This document shows positions 30,961 to 32,682 of a DNA stretch of 32,682 nt, piece after piece. The position numbers were made by a program, and so were the translations under genes. Each line of letters begins with the position of its first letter. Position 1 is the stretch's first letter. Source of the stretch: Chloroflexota bacterium. GTDB taxonomy: Bacteria; Chloroflexota; Dehalococcoidia; Lucifugimonadales; JACPCL1. The stretch lies in assembly GCA_016179765.1 (NCBI GenBank), contig JACPCL010000025.1, positions 1 to 32,682 on the forward strand, read 5' to 3'. The notes beneath the pieces were generated by a model. It had not been told where the DNA came from and ran no database searches. It saw only the letters and a list, made by a program, of their open reading frames with translations.

Positions 30961-31107
30961 CAGCCTGCGGACGAAAGGGGAGTGCAGAGGGGCGAAGCCC
31001 CTTTGCCGGGAGTCTGAGGGTGTCCCTCAGAGAGAAATCAATCCGCCGTAGGCGGATACCTTGAACCCCCTTGAGGGGGTTTGGGGGTGTTCTTCAGCAC
31101 CCTGCTA
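30961..31107 (-). repeat. R1 element, copy e (inverted)
   Basis: Read on the minus strand it begins CTAGCAGGGTGCTGAAGAAC at 31107, follows R1 through CCCCCTCAAGGGGGTTCAAGG, TCCGCCTACGGCGGA and GGGGCTTCGCCCC, and ends with a degenerate right terminus near 30961. It fills the gap between the two protease genes and stops directly before the GAGGAGAT ribosome binding site of the second. Confidence 0.85.
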
Positions 31108-31120
31108 GAGGAGATGTATC

Positions 31121-31741
31121 ATGGCAACAGCATTACAGGAGCTGAACGGCGGCATCGCATCGGTGGCCCAGGCGGCCTCCCGTAGCCTGGTGCAGGTGCG
31201 CAGCGGGCGGCGGGGCGCAGGCGCGGGCACTATCTGGCACGCCGACGGCCTCATCCTCACCAACGCCCACGTGGTGGGACGCGGCGACCATGAGGTGGAG
31301 CTGCCCGATGGCACGCGCCTGCCGGCCCGGGTCCTGGCCTACGACGCTGCCCGTGACCTGGCGGCCCTCCTGGTGGCGGCCAGCGGCCTGCCCACCATAC
31401 CCCTGGGGGACTCCCGAAGCCTTCAGCCCGGCCAGTTCGTCATGGCCCTGGGCCACCCCTGGGGGAGGCGCGGCGCGGCGACGGCGGGGGTGGTCATAGG
31501 TATTGGGGACGGCCTGGTGGAGACGCCCTTCCGAGGGCGGGACCTCATTGCCGTGGCGCTGCCCCTGCGCCCTGGCAACTCCGGCGGCCCGCTGCTGGAC
31601 GTAGCCGGGCGACTGGTGGGCATCAACGCCATGGTCACCGGGCCTCAGGTCGCCTTCGCCGTGCCGGTGCACGTGGCGGTGGCCTTTTTGAAGGAGTCGC
31701 TGGGGAGCCGGGAGGGAGAGGCGGCGCTGGCCGCAGGGTGA
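31121..31741 (+). CDS. HtrA-type serine protease lacking a PDZ domain
   Basis: This 206-residue protein is a trypsin-like S1C protease with H50 (LTNAHVV), D79 (AARDLAALL) and S154 (RPGNSGGPLLD), followed by the VGINAMV and VAFAVPVHVAVAFL segments that close the fold. The chain ends there: no PDZ domain, no signal peptide and no anchor. It is a paralogue of the gene at 30054, similar in the same positions (ADGLI, HVV, SGGPL). Because the protease domain finishes normally, it may be a natural PDZ-less form rather than a truncation. The ATG has GAGGAGAT six bases away, immediately after an R1 repeat. Confidence 0.88.
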   Translation: MATALQELNGGIASVAQAASRSLVQVRSGRRGAGAGTIWHADGLILTNAHVVGRGDHEVELPDGTRLPARVLAYDAARDLAALLVAASGLPTIPLGDSRSLQPGQFVMALGHPWGRRGAATAGVVIGIGDGLVETPFRGRDLIAVALPLRPGNSGGPLLDVAGRLVGINAMVTGPQVAFAVPVHVAVAFLKESLGSREGEAALAAG

Positions 31742-31821
31742 TGCCGTGGCTCCCACTGACAGGGCTGCCGCCACTGATGCGGGAGTAACGGACGATGTGG
31801 GCGATGTTACGAACGGTTTCC

Positions 31822-32682
31822 CTACTGGGCGCCCCATTGCTGGTAAAATGAAGGGAGCCGTCCTCGCGCGACAAGTTTCAAATGGGAAGTAACCACCTCG
31901 TCTGCCAAGTGCGTAACCCAGTCTTGCCTTCGAAGACTGTCTCTGTAGTCAAAATCCTCGCCATATGAAGCGACTTCGGCGTTAATGTCGATCATAGTGT
32001 CTTTGGTGATCGCATCAATACAGGTAACCAACTTAGCCCTTTGCTCTTCCTCCCGTACAAACGTCGTCGAATTCTGTATGAGCTGTTTGCCGGTCCGATC
32101 CTGCTCCAGGATGCGACGCAGCATATACATGATGGCGAATTTGGTAAGCGTGTACTTCGCAAACAGCTGGTTTTCCAGGTCCTGCAATCGGGTTACTGCC
32201 ACTTTAGCAAGCAAATGACACAGCAGTATTCTGTCAGCAGTTACTTCGGGTCGGCCAAACAAATCAGCGTGCTTTTCGTCAAACACTTGATAGGCCCTTG
32301 GCGTTGCCCAAGGTTCCTTGAGGTCAAAGGACATTAGGTAGAGACCTGCATCTTCATTGGAAATGACTTCGACTTTACCCCAAGCTTCTCCGCGCTTGAT
32401 TTCATAGACGTACTGACCACCATAGACTTGCTTGAACTCGTTTTGAAGGCGGATTTGAATGGGGTGATTTGCCTTAAAGTCTCTGGCCTTCACCCCGTTT
32501 TGATTATTGGAGTAATGAGTTATCGTCTCGGATAGTGAGGACTCTTTGCCTAACTGAATAATCTTAGTAAGAACCCGTAGGTCGCTAGCAGGGTGCGGAA
32601 GAAGGGGTCTTCTTGCTGATTGACGTTGTTCGCATGGTCGGTCTCCCCTGGTCTGGAGAGGATGGAGGCTGTTGAACAGCGG
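31822..32682 (-). CDS. AIPR-type abortive phage infection protein, C-terminal part (N-terminal side broken or cut)
   Basis: The frame encodes a segment typical of AIPR proteins, which are linked to phage-defence (abortive infection) loci: VLTKIIQLG, then ITHYSNNQNGVKARDFKANH (the NsQN...rDf core), then QNEFKQVYGGQYVYEIKRGE and a helical tail with ADRILLCHLLAKVA. The recognisable part starts near 32580. Upstream to the window edge the frame stays open but reads QRQSARRPLLPHPASD, which does not look like AIPR. At that junction lies a sequence matching the R1 terminal repeat. GC content is visibly lower (about half) than in the neighbours. A GTG at 32493 would give a 223-residue product. This is probably a horizontally acquired defence gene interrupted at its 5' side, or frameshifted there. 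Confidence 0.68.
   Translation of the reverse strand, partial: PLFNSLHPLQTRGDRPCEQRQSARRPLLPHPASDLRVLTKIIQLGKESSLSETITHYSNNQNGVKARDFKANHPIQIRLQNEFKQVYGGQYVYEIKRGEAWGKVEVISNEDAGLYLMSFDLKEPWATPRAYQVFDEKHADLFGRPEVTADRILLCHLLAKVAVTRLQDLENQLFAKYTLTKFAIMYMLRRILEQDRTGKQLIQNSTTFVREEEQRAKLVTCIDAITKDTMIDINAEVASYGEDFDYRDSLRRQDWVTHLADEVVTSHLKLVARGRLPSFYQQWGAQ
32585..32609 (-). repeat. R1-like terminal repeat inside the AIPR region
   Basis: CTAGCAGGGTGCGGAAGAAG followed by GGGTC agrees at about 21 of 25 positions with the R1 right terminus read outward (GTAACAGGGTGCTGAAAAAG, then GGGT). The sequence beyond it does not match R1. It could be a solo end, or the edge of a larger element sharing the terminus. 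Confidence 0.5.

Overview
The window looks like GC-rich bacterial chromosome, most likely a Chloroflexota lineage near Dehalococcoidia/SAR202. This is inferred from the mix of genes (dgt-dnaG-rpoD beside divergent ppdK, paired MaoC-type half-dehydratases, a GldA/GldF/GldG-like ABC cluster with a DUF4340 protein, an erythrin-VIT1 fusion) and from the density of palindromic intergenic repeats. No rRNA, tRNA, CRISPR array or complete transposase gene was found.

Layout. 1-135: 3' end of an unknown gene. 272-2785 (-): membrane patatin-like lipase. 3137-4084 (+): fumarylacetoacetate-hydrolase family enzyme. 4521-5861 (+): ffh, probably leaderless. 6020-8968 (-): a same-strand run fpg, alkA and a ferritin-like/VIT1 iron transporter. 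9373-9783 (+): small conserved hypothetical. 9885-14449 (-): rpoD, dnaG and dgt (transcribed dgt to dnaG to rpoD), the replication/transcription core. 14844-17666 (+): pyruvate phosphate dikinase with an extra helical insert. 17803-20924 (+): small membrane protein, MFS carrier with a probable 5' frameshift, a tiny membrane ORF, and an SQR-like flavoprotein. 21114-22664 (-): polyamine genes speB and speD, with a miniature element between them. 22874-26796 (+): compact four-gene ABC-2/GldG/DUF4340 operon. 27322-29550 (-): MaoC-type dehydratase operon with a small hypothetical gene and a truncated duplicate at its 3' end. 30054-31741 (+): two tandem HtrA-type proteases without visible signal peptides. 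31822-32682 (-): AIPR-type abortive infection gene of clearly lower GC, cut or broken at its N-terminal side.

The most unusual content is between the genes. Four repeat families can be separated by eye. R1 is about 150 bp with terminal inverted repeats CAGGGTGCTGAAAAA flanked by TA-like bases; there are five copies plus a lone terminus inside the AIPR region. R2 is about 200-230 bp with imperfect 22-bp terminal inverted repeats and two internal G/C hairpins; there are three copies, and one is inserted inside an R1 copy. A two-hairpin module keeps its order and linkers but has an unrelated perfect stem in each copy; there are two clear copies and one decayed copy. GTAGGGGCG...CGCCCCTAC palindromes have conserved outer and variable inner arms; there are four copies and one decayed. 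Several sit exactly at stop codons, promoters or ribosome binding sites, so they probably affect transcript ends and starts. The R1 and R2 structures are those of non-autonomous miniature transposons (MITEs); no transposase for them is visible here.

Limits: everything is by-eye reading of sequence and of supplied translations. Family names rest on motifs recognised from memory, promoter calls are pattern matches, and no database search was possible.
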